Assembly (NCBI GenBank): GCA_008638205.1
Contig: VTPO01000006.1
Location: forward strand, 1-64,000
Length of the DNA: 64,000 nucleotides
Origin: Pelagibacteraceae bacterium
GTDB lineage: Bacteria > Pseudomonadota > Alphaproteobacteria > Pelagibacterales > Pelagibacteraceae
Direction of reading: 5' to 3'
Made by a program: the position numbers and the translations under genes. Under the pieces are notes generated by a model, which was not told where the DNA came from, ran no database searches, and saw only the letters and a list, made by a program, of their open reading frames with translations. Every line of letters starts with the position of its first letter. Position 1 is the stretch's first letter. Of this stretch, positions 34,127-45,636 are shown one piece after another.

Positions 34127-34734
34127 TGTCAGAAATTTATCAAAATTTAAAAAAGCTAGTTTTAGAAAAAAAAGAATTAAAGCTTAACGATGTAGATTTG
34201 ACTCATGACAATCTTATTTTAAATTGTGATGTAGATAATATTATTCATAATATTGATATTTTAAAAAGATCTCCCGAATTTAAATTTCGTCAGTTAATAG
34301 ATATTTTAGGAGTTGATTATCCTCAACAGAGTAAAAGATTTGAAGTTATTTATTTGTTTTTAAGTCATGAAAATAATTTTAGAATTTCTTTAAAAATCAA
34401 GATTGGAGATGAAGAAATAGTCCCAACTCTTACAGACACCTTTCAATCTGCCAACTGGCAAGAGCGAGAAGTTTTTGATATGTATGGAATTCGATTTGCT
34501 AATCATCCCGACCTCAGAAGAATTTTGACTGACTATGAATTTGAAGGCTATCCATTAAGAAAAGATTTCCCTCTCACTGGATATAAAGAGGTCAGATATA
34601 GCGCAGAACATCAAAAAGTTATTTATGAGCCAGTTAAGCTAGCACAAGATTATAGAGATTTTAATTTTGAGAGTCCTTGGGAAGGCTCTGAGTATATTAA
34701 AAAAGAACAAGATAAAGTGGAAGAAAAGAAATGA
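34126..34734 (+). CDS. nuoC: NADH-quinone oxidoreductase subunit C
   Basis: Peripheral-arm subunit, 202 residues, a stand-alone C subunit (not fused to D as in enterobacteria). The family signature is at about residues 120-160: [20 protein letters not shown], then [25 protein letters not shown] junction with nuoB and ATGA overlap with nuoD. Confidence 0.96.
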   Translation: MSEIYQNLKKLVLEKKELKLNDVDLTHDNLILNCDVDNIIHNIDILKRSPEFKFRQLIDILGVDYPQQSKRFEVIYLFLSHENNFRISLKIKIGDEEIVPTLTDTFQSANWQEREVFDMYGIRFANHPDLRRILTDYEFEGYPLRKDFPLTGYKEVRYSAEHQKVIYEPVKLAQDYRDFNFESPWEGSEYIKKEQDKVEEKK

Positions 34735-35906
34735 GCAAACATACCAAAACAATGAATCTCAATTTTGGCCCACAGCATCCAGCAGCACATGGTGTACTTC
34801 GTTTGATTCTTGAATTGGATGGTGAGGTTATTGAAAGAGCTGATCCACATATTGGTTTATTGCATAGAGGAACTGAAAAATTAATTGAACACAAAACATA
34901 CACTCAAGCTGTTCCATATTTTGATAGGTTGGATTATGTGGCTCCCATGAACCAAGAGCATGCATTTGCTATGGCAGTGGAAAAGCTTTTGAAAATTGAA
35001 GTGCCTATTCGAGCTCAGTATATCAGAGTAGTTTTTTGTGAGATTGGAAGAATTTTAAGTCATATTTTAAACATTACAACACAAGCATTAGATGTTGGTG
35101 CTTTAACACCTTCTTTGTGGGGTTTTGAAGAACGTGAAAAGCTTATGGTATTTTATGAACGTGTGTCCGGCTCAAGATTACATGCTAATTACTTTAGACC
35201 TGGTGGTGTTCACATAGATCTGCCCACTGGTCTTGCGGACGATATTTATAAATTTTGTGAAACCTTTCCTGATGTAATCAATGATTTAGAAACTTTACTT
35301 ACTGATAATAGAATTTTTAAGCAAAGAAACGTAGATATAGGAATTGTGTCTAAGCAAGAAGCTTTGGACCATGGTTTTTCAGGAGTTATGTTAAGAGGAT
35401 CCGGCGTACCTTGGGATTTAAGAAAATCTAATCCCTACGAATGTTACAATGAATTTGATTTTAAAATTCCTGTAGGAAAAAATGGAGATTGTTATGACAG
35501 GTATCTTTGCCGGATAGAAGAAATGAAAGAAAGCATTTCTATTATGAAGCAAGCTCTGCAAAAAATACCAGAGGGACCTGTTATGACAGCTGACACAAAA
35601 GTAGGACCTCCGAAACGTAAGGAAATGAAAATGAGTATGGAGGCATTAATCAATCACTTTAAATTATACACAGAAGGTTACCACGTACCTAAAGGAGAAG
35701 TGTATGCTGCAGTTGAAGCACCCAAAGGAGAGTTTGGTGTTTATTTGGTGTCTGATGGATCTAACAAACCTTATCGTTGTAAAATTAAAGCACCTGGATT
35801 TACACACTTGCAAGCTATGAATTATATGATCAAAGGACACATGTTAGCGGATGTTCCGGCTGTATTAGGTTCTATGGATATTGTTTTTGGTGAGGTTGAC
35901 CGATGA
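34731..35906 (+). CDS. nuoD: NADH-quinone oxidoreductase subunit D
   Basis: 49-kDa-type subunit that forms the quinone pocket with NuoB. It has 391 residues. [20 protein letters not shown], then [17 protein letters not shown] contain the quinone-site His and Tyr partners; [12 protein letters not shown] and the C-terminal [19 protein letters not shown] are also diagnostic. Overlaps both neighbours by four bases. Confidence 0.98.
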   Translation: MSKHTKTMNLNFGPQHPAAHGVLRLILELDGEVIERADPHIGLLHRGTEKLIEHKTYTQAVPYFDRLDYVAPMNQEHAFAMAVEKLLKIEVPIRAQYIRVVFCEIGRILSHILNITTQALDVGALTPSLWGFEEREKLMVFYERVSGSRLHANYFRPGGVHIDLPTGLADDIYKFCETFPDVINDLETLLTDNRIFKQRNVDIGIVSKQEALDHGFSGVMLRGSGVPWDLRKSNPYECYNEFDFKIPVGKNGDCYDRYLCRIEEMKESISIMKQALQKIPEGPVMTADTKVGPPKRKEMKMSMEALINHFKLYTEGYHVPKGEVYAAVEAPKGEFGVYLVSDGSNKPYRCKIKAPGFTHLQAMNYMIKGHMLADVPAVLGSMDIVFGEVDR

Positions 35907-36502
35907 GTGGAAAACATGTTGCTAAAGATCAGCCACAATCATTTATTTTTTCCTCAGAAAATTTAAAAACAAAAGATATAATATTAAAAAAATATCCAGA
36001 AGTTAGAAAAAAAAGTGCTGTGATGCCTTTGTTAAATTTAGCACAAAAGCAAAATGATGGTTGGATACCTTTAGCAGCGGTTCAATATATTGCTGATCTC
36101 TTGGAAGTTCCTTACATAAAAGTTTATGAGGTGGCTACGTTTTACACAATGTATAACCTTGCCCCTGTAGGAAAATATTTTGTCCAAGTGTGTACTACAA
36201 CGCCGTGCGCAATTAGAGGTTCTGGAAAAATAGTAGAAGCTTGTAAAAAATATATTTCTAGCAAAGAAGGACATCTAAGTGAAGATAAAAAAAGCTCATG
36301 GATTGAAGTGGAATGTCTAGGTGCTTGTGTTAATGCACCTATGATACAAATTAACGAAGATTATTATGAGGATTTAGATGCCATTTCAGCAGAAAAGATT
36401 TTTAAAAGCTTTAAAGACGATAGCTTGCCAAAATTAGGATCTCAAAAAGGAAGAAAAGGATCTGAACCGATTAAACAAAGATTAACTTTATTAAAAAATT
36501 AA
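35903..36502 (+). CDS. nuoE: NADH-quinone oxidoreductase subunit E
   Basis: 24-kDa-type [2Fe-2S] subunit, 199 residues. Cluster ligands are in [12 protein letters not shown] and [12 protein letters not shown] thioredoxin-like fold is expected. The C-terminal 25 residues after KIFKSFKDD are a basic extension ([15 protein letters not shown]), as in other alphaproteobacterial NuoE. nuoF follows without a gap. Confidence 0.97.
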   Translation: MSGKHVAKDQPQSFIFSSENLKTKDIILKKYPEVRKKSAVMPLLNLAQKQNDGWIPLAAVQYIADLLEVPYIKVYEVATFYTMYNLAPVGKYFVQVCTTTPCAIRGSGKIVEACKKYISSKEGHLSEDKKSSWIEVECLGACVNAPMIQINEDYYEDLDAISAEKIFKSFKDDSLPKLGSQKGRKGSEPIKQRLTLLKN

Positions 36503-37792
36503 ATGCTAGAAGATAAAAATCGAATATTTAAAAATTTATACGGAGATGAGAGTTTTAGCCTTCCTGCAGCTGAAGTTAGAGGTGATTGGAAAGATACTAA
36601 AGAAATTATTTCTAAAGGAAAAGATTGGATTATAGAAGAGATTAAAAAATCAGAGCTACGCGGTAGAGGTGGCGCCGGATTTCCCACTGGAGTTAAATGG
36701 TCTTTTGCACCGAAAGAAGTCAAAGAAGGAAGACCTCACTACCTAGTAATTAATGCTGATGAATCAGAACCAGGAACATGCAAAGATAGAGATATATTAA
36801 GGTATGAGCCTCACAAATTAATCGAAGGATGTTTAATTGCAGCCTACGCAGTAAGTGCAAATACTTGTTATGTCTATATTAGAGGCGAGTATGTAAACGA
36901 GGGAAAAGTTTTGCAAGAGGCAATTAATGAGGCTTATGAAAAAGGTTATTTAGGAAAAAATGCTGCAGGAACTGAATGGGATCTAGATATTTTTATTCAC
37001 TATGGAGCAGGAGCATATATTTGTGGTGAAGAAACAGCCTTACTAGAAAGTCTTGAAGGAAATAAAGGTCAACCAAGATTAAAACCTCCTTTTCCAGCGT
37101 TGATAGGTCTTTATGGATGCCCAACTATAGTTAACAATGTAGAAACTATTGCGGTAGTTCCTACTATTTTAAGAAGAGGAAGCGAATGGTTTGCATCTTT
37201 TGGAAGAGTAAAAAACAGAGGAACTAAAATTTTTTGTATTTCTGGAAATGTTAACAATCCATGTAATGTTGAAGAAGAAATGGGTATTCCTTTAAAAGTT
37301 TTAATAGAAAAACATGCGGGTGGAGTAACAGGTGGATGGGACAATCTACAAGCTGTAATTCCTGGAGGCTCGTCCATGCCTCTAATTCCAAAGAATATTT
37401 GTGAAACTATAATTATGGATTTTGATGCTTTGATTGAGGCAAAGAGTGGTTTGGGAACAGCAGGCATAGTAGTAATAGATAAGTCACAAGATATTGTTAA
37501 GTGCATGGCTAGAATAGCAAGATTTTATAAACATGAAAGTTGTGGTCAATGCACCCCATGTAGGGAAGGTACGGGTTGGATGTGGAGAATGTTAGAACGA
37601 ATAGGTCGAGGAGAATCTAATATTTCTGAAATTGATATGCTTATGGATGTCACTAAGCAAATTGAAGGACATACGATTTGTGCTTTTGGTGAAGGTTCTT
37701 CATGGCCTGTCCAAGGTCTCTTAAGACACTTTAGAAAAGAAATGGAAGCAAAGTGTTCAGACCAATATCATTTACGGAAAGACATAATTTAA
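36503..37792 (+). CDS. nuoF: NADH-quinone oxidoreductase subunit F
   Basis: NADH- and FMN-binding subunit with cluster N3, 429 residues. The FMN/NADH sites are in [20 protein letters not shown] and [19 protein letters not shown]. The [4Fe-4S] ligands are in [16 protein letters not shown] and the fourth Cys in [17 protein letters not shown]. Shares one base with nuoG (TAATG). Confidence 0.98.
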   Translation: MLEDKNRIFKNLYGDESFSLPAAEVRGDWKDTKEIISKGKDWIIEEIKKSELRGRGGAGFPTGVKWSFAPKEVKEGRPHYLVINADESEPGTCKDRDILRYEPHKLIEGCLIAAYAVSANTCYVYIRGEYVNEGKVLQEAINEAYEKGYLGKNAAGTEWDLDIFIHYGAGAYICGEETALLESLEGNKGQPRLKPPFPALIGLYGCPTIVNNVETIAVVPTILRRGSEWFASFGRVKNRGTKIFCISGNVNNPCNVEEEMGIPLKVLIEKHAGGVTGGWDNLQAVIPGGSSMPLIPKNICETIIMDFDALIEAKSGLGTAGIVVIDKSQDIVKCMARIARFYKHESCGQCTPCREGTGWMWRMLERIGRGESNISEIDMLMDVTKQIEGHTICAFGEGSSWPVQGLLRHFRKEMEAKCSDQYHLRKDII

Positions 37793-39801
37793 TGCCAAAA
37801 GTTAAAGTAGATGGAGTAGAGATTGAAGTTGAAAATGGAACTACCGTTTTGCAAGCTTGTGAAATTGCAGGAAAAGAAATACCAAGATTTTGTTATCATG
37901 AAAGACTTTCTATAGCTGGAAATTGTAGAATGTGCTTAGTGGAAATGGAGAGATCACCAAAGCCTGTTGCTTCCTGTGCAATGCCAGCTGCAGAAGGACA
38001 AGTAATTTTTACAAATACAGAGATGGTAAAAAAAGCAAGAGAAGGTGTTATGGAATTTTTGCTTATTAACCATCCATTAGATTGCCCGATTTGTGATCAG
38101 GGCGGTGAGTGTGACCTTCAAGATCAATCAGTTAATTACGGAGGTAGAAGCTCTCGTTATGAATTGAATAAAAGATCTGTAAAAGAAAAATACATGGGAC
38201 CGTTAATCAAAACCCAAATGAATAGATGTATACACTGCACAAGATGTATTCGGTTTGCAGAAGAAATTGCTGGCGTTCCTGATTTGGGTGCAATTAATCG
38301 CGGTGAAAACATGGAAATAACTACATTTCTTGAAAAAACTGTAGACAGCGAATTATCAGCCAATGTCATCGACTTGTGCCCTGTGGGAGCGCTTACTTCT
38401 AAGCCTTATGCTTTTGAAGCAAGACCTTGGGAGTTAACCAAAACAGAAACTATAGATGTTATGGATGCGGTTGGATCTAATATTAGAGTTGATACAAAAG
38501 GATGGGATGTAAAAAGAATTTTACCTAGAATAAACGAAGATATTAACGAAGAGTGGATATCTGACAAAACTAGATATGCTTGTGACGGTTTGTCTTCAAA
38601 TAGAATAGATCAGCCTTACATTAAAAAGGAAGGCAAGCTAATTCCATGTTCTTGGGAGGAAGCTTTTTTAAAAATTAGTGAAGAGTTTAAAAAAACTGCA
38701 AATATAGGTGGCCTAGTCGGAGACTTAGTAGATTTGGAAACTATTTTTTCATTAAAAAATTTACTATCAAGTGTTAGTGGTAGTGAATCGGTAGATTTTA
38801 GACAGAAAGATTTTTATATAGATCCATCTCATCCTTCTAACTATTTATTTAACACTCCCATTGCTGAAATTGATGATGCTGATTTATTTTTATTAGTTGG
38901 TGCAAACCCGAGATTAGAAGCAACGATGATAAATTCTAGAATTAGAAAAAACTTTGTTAGCAAAAAAACAGAAGTTTTTTCAATCGGAAATCCTGGAGAT
39001 CAAACGTATAAAATAAATTTATTAGGTGATAATTTAAGTATTCTTAAAGATATAGAAGCCGAAACAAATTCATTTGCTGATAAAATAAAAAAATCAAAAA
39101 GACCAATATTTATAATTGGTGAAAGTGTTTTGAACTCTAAGCAAGGAAAGTTTGTTTTGGAAACTTCAAAAAATATTTTGAAAAAATATAATGCTCTTTC
39201 AGGTCTTAATACACTTCATAGAAATGCGTCCTCTGTAGGAGCTTTAATGCTAGGTGCCTACAATACCAACCAGGATGTTTTAAAAAATGAAATTTTATAT
39301 TTGATTGGTGCAGATGAGGTAGAAATTGATAATAAAAATAAGTTTATTATTTATCAAGGCTCACATGGCTCTAAAAATACAAAGATAGCAGACGTTGTTT
39401 TGCCTGGAGCTGCTTATACGGAAAAAGATAGTTTATATGTTAATTTAGAAGGCAGAGTACAAGCTGCATATAAGGCCTCTTTTCCTCCTGGAGATGCAAA
39501 AGAGGATTGGAAAATCTTAAGAGCTTTATCGGACGTTCTTAAAAAACCATTAAAATTCAATACTATTGAACAATTAAGATCCAAAATCTTTGAGTCTTTT
39601 TCTATTTTTCCGGAAATTAATCAATTGCCAAAAGTAAAAACTGAAAATTTATCCATTGCATCTGTAGACACGTTAGATTCTAAAGTACAATTTACTAGTA
39701 TAGATTATTATCAGACCAATGAAATTGCTAGATCTTCGAAAACTATGATGGAGTGCAAAACTGCCAGAGAACAATTAGCAAAAACAGGAACGGACGATTA
39801 G
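37792..39801 (+). CDS. nuoG: NADH-quinone oxidoreductase subunit G
   Basis: 75-kDa-type subunit, 669 residues. The start is the ATG at 37792 overlapping the nuoF stop; the frame is open 13 codons further upstream only inside nuoF. The N-terminus is a [2Fe-2S] ferredoxin domain ([20 protein letters not shown]), then the His/Cys-ligated cluster ([18 protein letters not shown]) and a [4Fe-4S] ([10 protein letters not shown] and [12 protein letters not shown]). The C-terminal molybdopterin-oxidoreductase-like domain is degenerate, as usual in complex I. Confidence 0.97.
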   Translation: MPKVKVDGVEIEVENGTTVLQACEIAGKEIPRFCYHERLSIAGNCRMCLVEMERSPKPVASCAMPAAEGQVIFTNTEMVKKAREGVMEFLLINHPLDCPICDQGGECDLQDQSVNYGGRSSRYELNKRSVKEKYMGPLIKTQMNRCIHCTRCIRFAEEIAGVPDLGAINRGENMEITTFLEKTVDSELSANVIDLCPVGALTSKPYAFEARPWELTKTETIDVMDAVGSNIRVDTKGWDVKRILPRINEDINEEWISDKTRYACDGLSSNRIDQPYIKKEGKLIPCSWEEAFLKISEEFKKTANIGGLVGDLVDLETIFSLKNLLSSVSGSESVDFRQKDFYIDPSHPSNYLFNTPIAEIDDADLFLLVGANPRLEATMINSRIRKNFVSKKTEVFSIGNPGDQTYKINLLGDNLSILKDIEAETNSFADKIKKSKRPIFIIGESVLNSKQGKFVLETSKNILKKYNALSGLNTLHRNASSVGALMLGAYNTNQDVLKNEILYLIGADEVEIDNKNKFIIYQGSHGSKNTKIADVVLPGAAYTEKDSLYVNLEGRVQAAYKASFPPGDAKEDWKILRALSDVLKKPLKFNTIEQLRSKIFESFSIFPEINQLPKVKTENLSIASVDTLDSKVQFTSIDYYQTNEIARSSKTMMECKTAREQLAKTGTDD

Positions 39802-39803
39802 GA

Positions 39804-40805
39804 ATGATGTCTGAATACTTAAATATTATACTTTTTGATAGCTTGAAGATTTTGGCATTATTAATTCCTGTTTTAATTGCTGTAGCTTTAATTGTTTGGG
39901 TAGATAGAAGAGTGTGGGGTCTTGTTCAGTTAAGAAAGGGTCCAAATGTAGTTGGTCCATTTGGTTTGTTTCAAACTGTTGCTGATGCCTTAAAATATAT
40001 TTTTAAAGAAATAATTATCCCAGCAGGTGCAAATAAAATTATTTTTATTTTAGCTCCAGTCGTCACTATGTCCTTAGCTTTGTTGGCCTGGGCAGTAATT
40101 CCTTTTGGAGAAAACCTTTATGTAACTAACATTAATGTTGGAATTTTGTATTTATTTGCAGTTTCTTCTTTGGGGGTTTACGGAATTATTATGGCGGGAT
40201 GGGCCTCCAATTCAAAATATCCTTTTCTTGGAGCATTAAGGTCAGCAGCTCAAATGGTTTCTTATGAAGTTTCTATAGGATTAGTTATTATCAACGTTTT
40301 ATTATGTGTTGGCTCTTTAAACTTGGTTGATATTGTTATTGCTCAAAAAAATATATGGTTTGCCATTCCTTTATTCCCAATGTTTGTTATTTTCTTTATT
40401 TCAGCCTTAGCAGAAACCAACAGACCTCCATTTGATCTTCCGGAAGCAGAAGCAGAATTGGTCTCTGGATATCAAACTGAATATTCAGGCATGATGTACG
40501 CACTTTTTTGGCTTGGAGAATATGCAAATATTTTATTAATGTGTGCACTAGGTTCTATTTTGTTCCTAGGAGGTTGGTTGTCTCCGTTAGATATTGCTCC
40601 ATTTAATCTTATTCCTTCTCCGATTTGGCTAATTTTAAAAATTCTACTATTATTTATTTTATTTGCCTTGGTAAAAGCAATTGTACCAAGATATAGATAC
40701 GATCAATTAATGAGATTGGGATGGAAAGTATTCTTACCACTCTCTTTGTTTTGGGTGGTATTAACCTCAGGATTTTTATTCTACTTTGATTTACTTCCAA
40801 ATTAA
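39804..40805 (+). CDS. nuoH: NADH-quinone oxidoreductase subunit H
   Basis: Membrane subunit linking the quinone pocket to the proton channels; eight spans in 333 residues. Signatures: [20 protein letters not shown], then [14 protein letters not shown], and [20 protein letters not shown]. The frame is open from a GTG at 39753 inside nuoG, but the ATG-ATG pair at 39804/39807, just after the nuoG stop and preceded by TTAGGA, fits the family start. I used the first ATG. Confidence 0.96.
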   Translation: MMSEYLNIILFDSLKILALLIPVLIAVALIVWVDRRVWGLVQLRKGPNVVGPFGLFQTVADALKYIFKEIIIPAGANKIIFILAPVVTMSLALLAWAVIPFGENLYVTNINVGILYLFAVSSLGVYGIIMAGWASNSKYPFLGALRSAAQMVSYEVSIGLVIINVLLCVGSLNLVDIVIAQKNIWFAIPLFPMFVIFFISALAETNRPPFDLPEAEAELVSGYQTEYSGMMYALFWLGEYANILLMCALGSILFLGGWLSPLDIAPFNLIPSPIWLILKILLLFILFALVKAIVPRYRYDQLMRLGWKVFLPLSLFWVVLTSGFLFYFDLLPN

Positions 40806-40807
40806 TT

Positions 40808-41293
40808 ATGAAATTTAATAGAATTATAAAGACAATTTTTTTAGTGGAGTTTGCAAAAGCTCTTTATTTGGCAATTAAATACATGTTTAAAGACAAGGCT
40901 ACTATTAACTATCCTTTTGAAAAAGGTCCTTTAAGTCCAAGATTTAGGGGAGAGCATGCCTTGCGTAGGTACCCAAATGGAGAAGAGCGATGCATAGCTT
41001 GTAAATTGTGTGAAGCAGTATGTCCCGCTCAAGCAATTTCTATTGATGCAGAACTTAAAGAGGACGGTTCTAGAAAAACTACCAGGTATGACATTGACAT
41101 GGTTAAGTGTATTTATTGTGGTCTTTGTCAGGAAGCTTGCCCAGTAGATGCAATAGTGCAAGGACCTAATTTTGAATTTTCTACAGAAACTAGAGAAGAG
41201 CTTTATTACAACAAAGATAAGCTAATGGATAACGGAGATAGATGGGAAAAAGAAATTGCTCATAATATCAAAAAAGATAAAGCCTACAGGTAA
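40808..41293 (+). CDS. nuoI: NADH-quinone oxidoreductase subunit I
   Basis: Ferredoxin-like subunit carrying two [4Fe-4S] clusters (N6a and N6b), 161 residues. Two CxxCxxCxxxCP motifs: [16 protein letters not shown] and [16 protein letters not shown]. The N-terminal amphipathic helix and [20 protein letters not shown] are typical. Shares a base with nuoJ (TAATG). Confidence 0.98.
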   Translation: MKFNRIIKTIFLVEFAKALYLAIKYMFKDKATINYPFEKGPLSPRFRGEHALRRYPNGEERCIACKLCEAVCPAQAISIDAELKEDGSRKTTRYDIDMVKCIYCGLCQEACPVDAIVQGPNFEFSTETREELYYNKDKLMDNGDRWEKEIAHNIKKDKAYR

Positions 41294-41910
41294 TGCTAGC
41301 TCACTCAATTATATTTTATTTTTTTTCATTTATAACAATCGCATCCTCGTTAATGGTGATCGCTAGTAAAAATACTGTTCATGCAGTTTTTTTCTTAATA
41401 CTTGATTTTGTTAGCATATCATCTTTGTTTATTATGTTGGGAGCTGAGTTTCTAGGAATGCTCACCTTGATTGTTTATGTTGGAGCAGTAGCAGTGCTTT
41501 TTTTATTTGTTGTCATGATGATTAATGTCAATTTTTCAGAATTAAAATCTGGTTTTTTAGAATACATACCATTTGGATTACTGATTGGTCTTGTTATTTT
41601 GTTAGAACTTGGAATGATGATTGCTACTTGGAAATACAAACCTGATTTTGTGGTGTCTAATAGCATTGTAAATAAGACTATCACTAATACGGAAAGCCTA
41701 GGCCTAGTAATTTACACAGATTATATTTTCTTTTTTCAATTGTCAGGTTTTATTTTATTAGTAGCGATGATTGGTGCTATCGTTCTAACCTTTAGAAGAA
41801 AAGAATCTCTTCGAAGACAAGACATTACCACGCAAGTTTCTAGAGAGAGAACTGATTCAGTTGAATTGATTGAAGTGAAGCAATCTGAAGGAGTTAAAAT
41901 AAATGATTGA
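41293..41910 (+). CDS. nuoJ: NADH-quinone oxidoreductase subunit J
   Basis: Five-span membrane subunit of the proton path, 205 residues. [20 protein letters not shown] with the following VVMMINVNF is the family core, including the helix with a pi-bulge that moves during turnover. The C-terminal cytoplasmic tail is charged ([20 protein letters not shown]). Overlaps nuoK by eight bases. Confidence 0.96.
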   Translation: MLAHSIIFYFFSFITIASSLMVIASKNTVHAVFFLILDFVSISSLFIMLGAEFLGMLTLIVYVGAVAVLFLFVVMMINVNFSELKSGFLEYIPFGLLIGLVILLELGMMIATWKYKPDFVVSNSIVNKTITNTESLGLVIYTDYIFFFQLSGFILLVAMIGAIVLTFRRKESLRRQDITTQVSRERTDSVELIEVKQSEGVKIND

Positions 41911-42214
41911 AATTGGATTAACCCATTATTTATTCCTTGCGTCTATAATTTTTACAATTGGTGTAATAGGGATATTTTTAAATAGAAAAAATGTAATTGT
42001 AATTTTAATGTCGGTAGAACTAATTTTAATTGCTGTAAATATTAATCTAGTTTCATTTTCTGTTTATTTGAATGATGTTGTTGGGCAGGTTTTTACATTG
42101 TTTGTATTGACGGTAGCAGCTGCTGAAGCCGCTATAGGATTAGCTATATTGGTGGTATTTTTTAGAAACAAAGGCTCTATTCACGTAGACGATATCAACT
42201 CGTTAAAAGGTTAA
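41903..42214 (+). CDS. nuoK: NADH-quinone oxidoreductase subunit K
   Basis: Three-span subunit, 103 residues, standard length. Conserved membrane glutamates are in [15 protein letters not shown] and [19 protein letters not shown]. They form part of the proton channel. Three bases separate it from nuoL. Confidence 0.97.
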   Translation: MIEIGLTHYLFLASIIFTIGVIGIFLNRKNVIVILMSVELILIAVNINLVSFSVYLNDVVGQVFTLFVLTVAAAEAAIGLAILVVFFRNKGSIHVDDINSLKG

Positions 42215-42217
42215 AGA

Positions 42218-44128
42218 ATGGCTTATTTATTAGTTTTTTTGCCATTAGTTGCTTCTTTCATTGTTGGTATTTTTGGCAGGTTTTTAGGAGATAAGATTTC
42301 ACAACTTATTACGTGCTCCTTTGTTTTAATTTCATCTGCTTTATCTATCTATATCTTTTCTGATGTTGCTATAAATTCAAACACCTACAATCTTAAGATT
42401 TTTAATTGGATCACTTCTGGAGGCCTAGTCCTTAATTGGTCTATCAATATTGATACTCTTACTTCAGTTATGTTAGTGGTTGTCACTTCGGTTTCAGCTT
42501 TAGTTCATGTTTATTCAGTAGGGTATATGTCCCACGATCCTGACAAGCCTAGGTTCATGTCTTACTTGTCTTTATTTACTTTCATGATGTTAATGTTAGT
42601 CACATCAGATAATTTTTTACAGCTATTTTTTGGTTGGGAGGGAGTAGGTCTTGCATCTTATCTTTTGATAGGATTTTGGTATAAAAAACCATCAGCCAAT
42701 TCAGCGGCCATAAAAGCATTTGTTGTTAATAGAGTAGGGGATTTTGGTTTAGCAATTGGTATTTTTTTAATATTCAAATACACAGGCAGCATTAATTTTG
42801 TAGATGTGTTCAAAGCTATTCCAACGCTTTTAGATAAAAATATTAGCATGCTTGGTATTGAGGCTTCTTTAATTAGCTTTATTTGTATTTTTCTATTTAT
42901 TGGAGCGATGGGTAAATCAGCACAGATTTTTTTACACACTTGGTTACCTGATGCTATGGAAGGACCAACACCTGTTTCTGCATTAATTCATGCAGCCACC
43001 ATGGTTACGGCCGGAGTTTTTCTAGTTGTGAGGTGTTCGCCAATATTTGAATACTCTCCTTTTGTTTTAAATATTATAGTTTTGGTTGGCGCTACCACAG
43101 CTTTTTTTGCTGGTACCATTGGCCTTGTTCAAAACGATATTAAAAGAGTGATAGCGTATTCAACGTGTAGTCAATTAGGGTACATGTTCTTTGCAGCTGG
43201 TTTGGGAGCTTATCATATTGCTATTTTTCATTTATTTACACATGCATTTTTTAAAGCGCTTCTTTTTTTAGGAGCTGGATCTGTCATTCATGCATTTAAC
43301 GATGAGCAGAATATGAGGCACATGGGTGGTGTTTGGAAAAAAATTCCTTACACTTATTCATTAATGATCATTGGAACCTTGGCATTAACAGGCTTTCCTT
43401 TTCTTTCAGGTTTTTTTTCAAAAGATGCAATTATAGAAACTGCTTATAGCTCAACTTCTTTTTTTGCTGGTTATGCAGTTACCATTGGTGTGTTAACGGC
43501 TTTTATGACCTCTCTTTATTCGTGGAGGTTAATTTTTATGACTTTTCATGGAACCTTTAATAATAAAAACATTAGTCTATCCAAGGTTCACGAATCTCCA
43601 GCGGTAATGCTTGTGCCTCTTTTATTTCTTGCGTTAGGTGCCATTTTTGCTGGCTATGCTTTTAAAGACTATTTTATAGGCTCTCAATTTATTCAATTTT
43701 GGAACAATTCAATTTTCTTTTTAAAAGAGTTTGTTTTACACCATCCCCCTTTGTGGTTTTTGCTACTAACTCCAATTTTAGTTTTATTAGCCATTCCACT
43801 TTCTTATTACTTTTTTGTCAAAGATAAAAAATCTCTGGATAGCTTTATAGAAATAAACAAACCTCTTTATAATTTTCTAGTAAACAAATGGTACTTTGAT
43901 GAGTTGTATGATTTTTTATTCGTGAAGCCTGCCAAAAAAATAGGTAGTTTTTTCTGGAAAATTGGAGATGGTACAATCATAGACGGCTTTGGTCCTGATG
44001 GTTTAACCAAATTAATCAAATCAGTTTCAAATAAGGCGGTTCAATTTCAGTCTGGTTTTTTATACCATTATGCTTTTGTTATACTGATAGGGCTTTCAAT
44101 CTTATTAACCTACATGATGATTTTTTAA
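42218..44128 (+). CDS. nuoL: NADH-quinone oxidoreductase subunit L
   Basis: Largest antiporter-like subunit, 636 residues, with the long lateral helix at its C-terminal end. Key elements: FFGWEGVGLASYLLIGFWY with the conserved Glu, GAMGKSAQIFLHTWLPDAME with the channel Lys, TPVSALIHAATMVTAG, and AYSTCSQLGYMF. Length and motifs are normal. Confidence 0.98.
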   Translation: MAYLLVFLPLVASFIVGIFGRFLGDKISQLITCSFVLISSALSIYIFSDVAINSNTYNLKIFNWITSGGLVLNWSINIDTLTSVMLVVVTSVSALVHVYSVGYMSHDPDKPRFMSYLSLFTFMMLMLVTSDNFLQLFFGWEGVGLASYLLIGFWYKKPSANSAAIKAFVVNRVGDFGLAIGIFLIFKYTGSINFVDVFKAIPTLLDKNISMLGIEASLISFICIFLFIGAMGKSAQIFLHTWLPDAMEGPTPVSALIHAATMVTAGVFLVVRCSPIFEYSPFVLNIIVLVGATTAFFAGTIGLVQNDIKRVIAYSTCSQLGYMFFAAGLGAYHIAIFHLFTHAFFKALLFLGAGSVIHAFNDEQNMRHMGGVWKKIPYTYSLMIIGTLALTGFPFLSGFFSKDAIIETAYSSTSFFAGYAVTIGVLTAFMTSLYSWRLIFMTFHGTFNNKNISLSKVHESPAVMLVPLLFLALGAIFAGYAFKDYFIGSQFIQFWNNSIFFLKEFVLHHPPLWFLLLTPILVLLAIPLSYYFFVKDKKSLDSFIEINKPLYNFLVNKWYFDELYDFLFVKPAKKIGSFFWKIGDGTIIDGFGPDGLTKLIKSVSNKAVQFQSGFLYHYAFVILIGLSILLTYMMIF

Positions 44129-44131
44129 TTA

Positions 44132-45634
44132 ATGAACTTACCGATATTAACCATAATCACTTTTCTTCCCTTGATAGGAGTTTTTTTCATTCTTTTTAAC
44201 AAAGGGGAGGAGGAGAGAGTAGGTAAGATTAGTTTCCACGTATCTCTATTAACCTCTTTGTTAGTTTTTGTTTTGTCATTATTTTTATGGTTTAGCTTTG
44301 ACAAAACCATATCCTCTTTTCAGTTTGTCGAAGAAAAAAAATGGATCATTGACTTTGTGAAATACAAAGTAGGGGTGGATGGTATTAGTATTCTTTTTGT
44401 TGTGCTGACTGCCTTTATTACTCCGATTTGTATCGTTGCAACCTACAACAGTGTAAAATTTAGAAAAAAAGATTTCTTTATTGCTCTACTAGTGATGGAG
44501 ACAATGATGATAGGAGTTTTTTGTTCTTTAGATCTTTTTTTATTTTATCTTTTTTTTGAAGCTGGATTAATACCCATGTTTTTAATTATTGGTATATGGG
44601 GTGGGATTAGACGAGTGTATGCCGCTTTTAAATTTTTCTTATATACACTTCTAGGATCTGTTTTTATGCTGATTGCAATTATATTTATTTATATGCAAAC
44701 GGGCACTACAGATGTTGAGGCTTTGTTAGCCTTGGATATACCTGTGCAATATCAATATTTATTGTGGCTTGGTTTTTTTGCTTCATTTGCTGTCAAAACA
44801 CCAATGTGGCCAGTTCATACTTGGTTACCAGATGCGCATGTTGAGGCTCCTACTTCAGGCTCAGTAATTCTAGCAGCTATTTTGCTTAAAATGGCAGGCT
44901 ATGGTTTTATTAGATTTTCCCTTGGTTTATTTCCAGTAGCTTCAGATTTTTTTTCACCCTTGGTATTTTCATTAAGTATTATAGCTATTGTTTACACATC
45001 TCTTGTCGCCTTAGTCCAAAAAGATATGAAAAAATTGATAGCCTACTCGTCAGTTGCTCACATGGGCTTTGTTACTATTGGTATTTTTGCTTTTAATTCC
45101 CAAGGTATCGAGGGAAGTATATTTCAAATGATAAGTCACGGCATAGTCTCTGCTGCTTTATTTCTTTGTGTGGGTGTTGTTTATGACAGAATGCATACAA
45201 GACAAATTTCAGATTATGGTGGGGTATCAAACGTAATGCCTAATTATGCAATTGTATTTATGATTTTTATTTTAGCAAGCTTAGGACTTCCGGGAACCAG
45301 CGGTTTTGTTGGAGAGATTTTAGTTTTGATTGGAATATTTAAAACAAACTATTTGGTAGCTTTCTTTGCAGCTACAGGAGTTGTTTTGTCAGCTTGTTAT
45401 AGCTTATCATTATATAGAAGAGTTTGTTTTGGAGAAATTACCAATGATAAGGTTAAAGCTTTAAAAGATATAAATTATTCAGAATTTATTATCTTAATAC
45501 CTTTGCTGATTCTTGTAATTTTACTTGGAGTTTATCCAAACATTATTTTAGATACAATTTCAACAAGTGTGGAAAGTTTAGTCTCTGTTTACAATGCTAA
45601 AATTGCAACATTTAATAATTTAATGATTAAATAA
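44132..45634 (+). CDS. nuoM: NADH-quinone oxidoreductase subunit M
   Basis: Second antiporter-like proton-pumping subunit, 500 residues, fourteen spans. Signatures: YLFFEAGLIPMFLIIGIWGG with the conserved Glu, AVKTPMWPVHTWLPDAHVEA with the channel Lys, APTSGSVILAAILLKMAGYG, and AYSSVAHMGFV. Normal length, three bases after nuoL. Confidence 0.98.
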   Translation: MNLPILTIITFLPLIGVFFILFNKGEEERVGKISFHVSLLTSLLVFVLSLFLWFSFDKTISSFQFVEEKKWIIDFVKYKVGVDGISILFVVLTAFITPICIVATYNSVKFRKKDFFIALLVMETMMIGVFCSLDLFLFYLFFEAGLIPMFLIIGIWGGIRRVYAAFKFFLYTLLGSVFMLIAIIFIYMQTGTTDVEALLALDIPVQYQYLLWLGFFASFAVKTPMWPVHTWLPDAHVEAPTSGSVILAAILLKMAGYGFIRFSLGLFPVASDFFSPLVFSLSIIAIVYTSLVALVQKDMKKLIAYSSVAHMGFVTIGIFAFNSQGIEGSIFQMISHGIVSAALFLCVGVVYDRMHTRQISDYGGVSNVMPNYAIVFMIFILASLGLPGTSGFVGEILVLIGIFKTNYLVAFFAATGVVLSACYSLSLYRRVCFGEITNDKVKALKDINYSEFIILIPLLILVILLGVYPNIILDTISTSVESLVSVYNAKIATFNNLMIK

Positions 45635-45636
45635 TT

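Noticed and set aside
37753-37791. Upstream GTG start for nuoG
   Set aside because: It lies inside nuoF; the ATG at 37792 overlapping the nuoF stop matches the family start.
39753-39803. Upstream GTG start for nuoH
   Set aside because: It lies inside nuoG; the ATG pair at 39804/39807 with a Shine-Dalgarno fits the family start.
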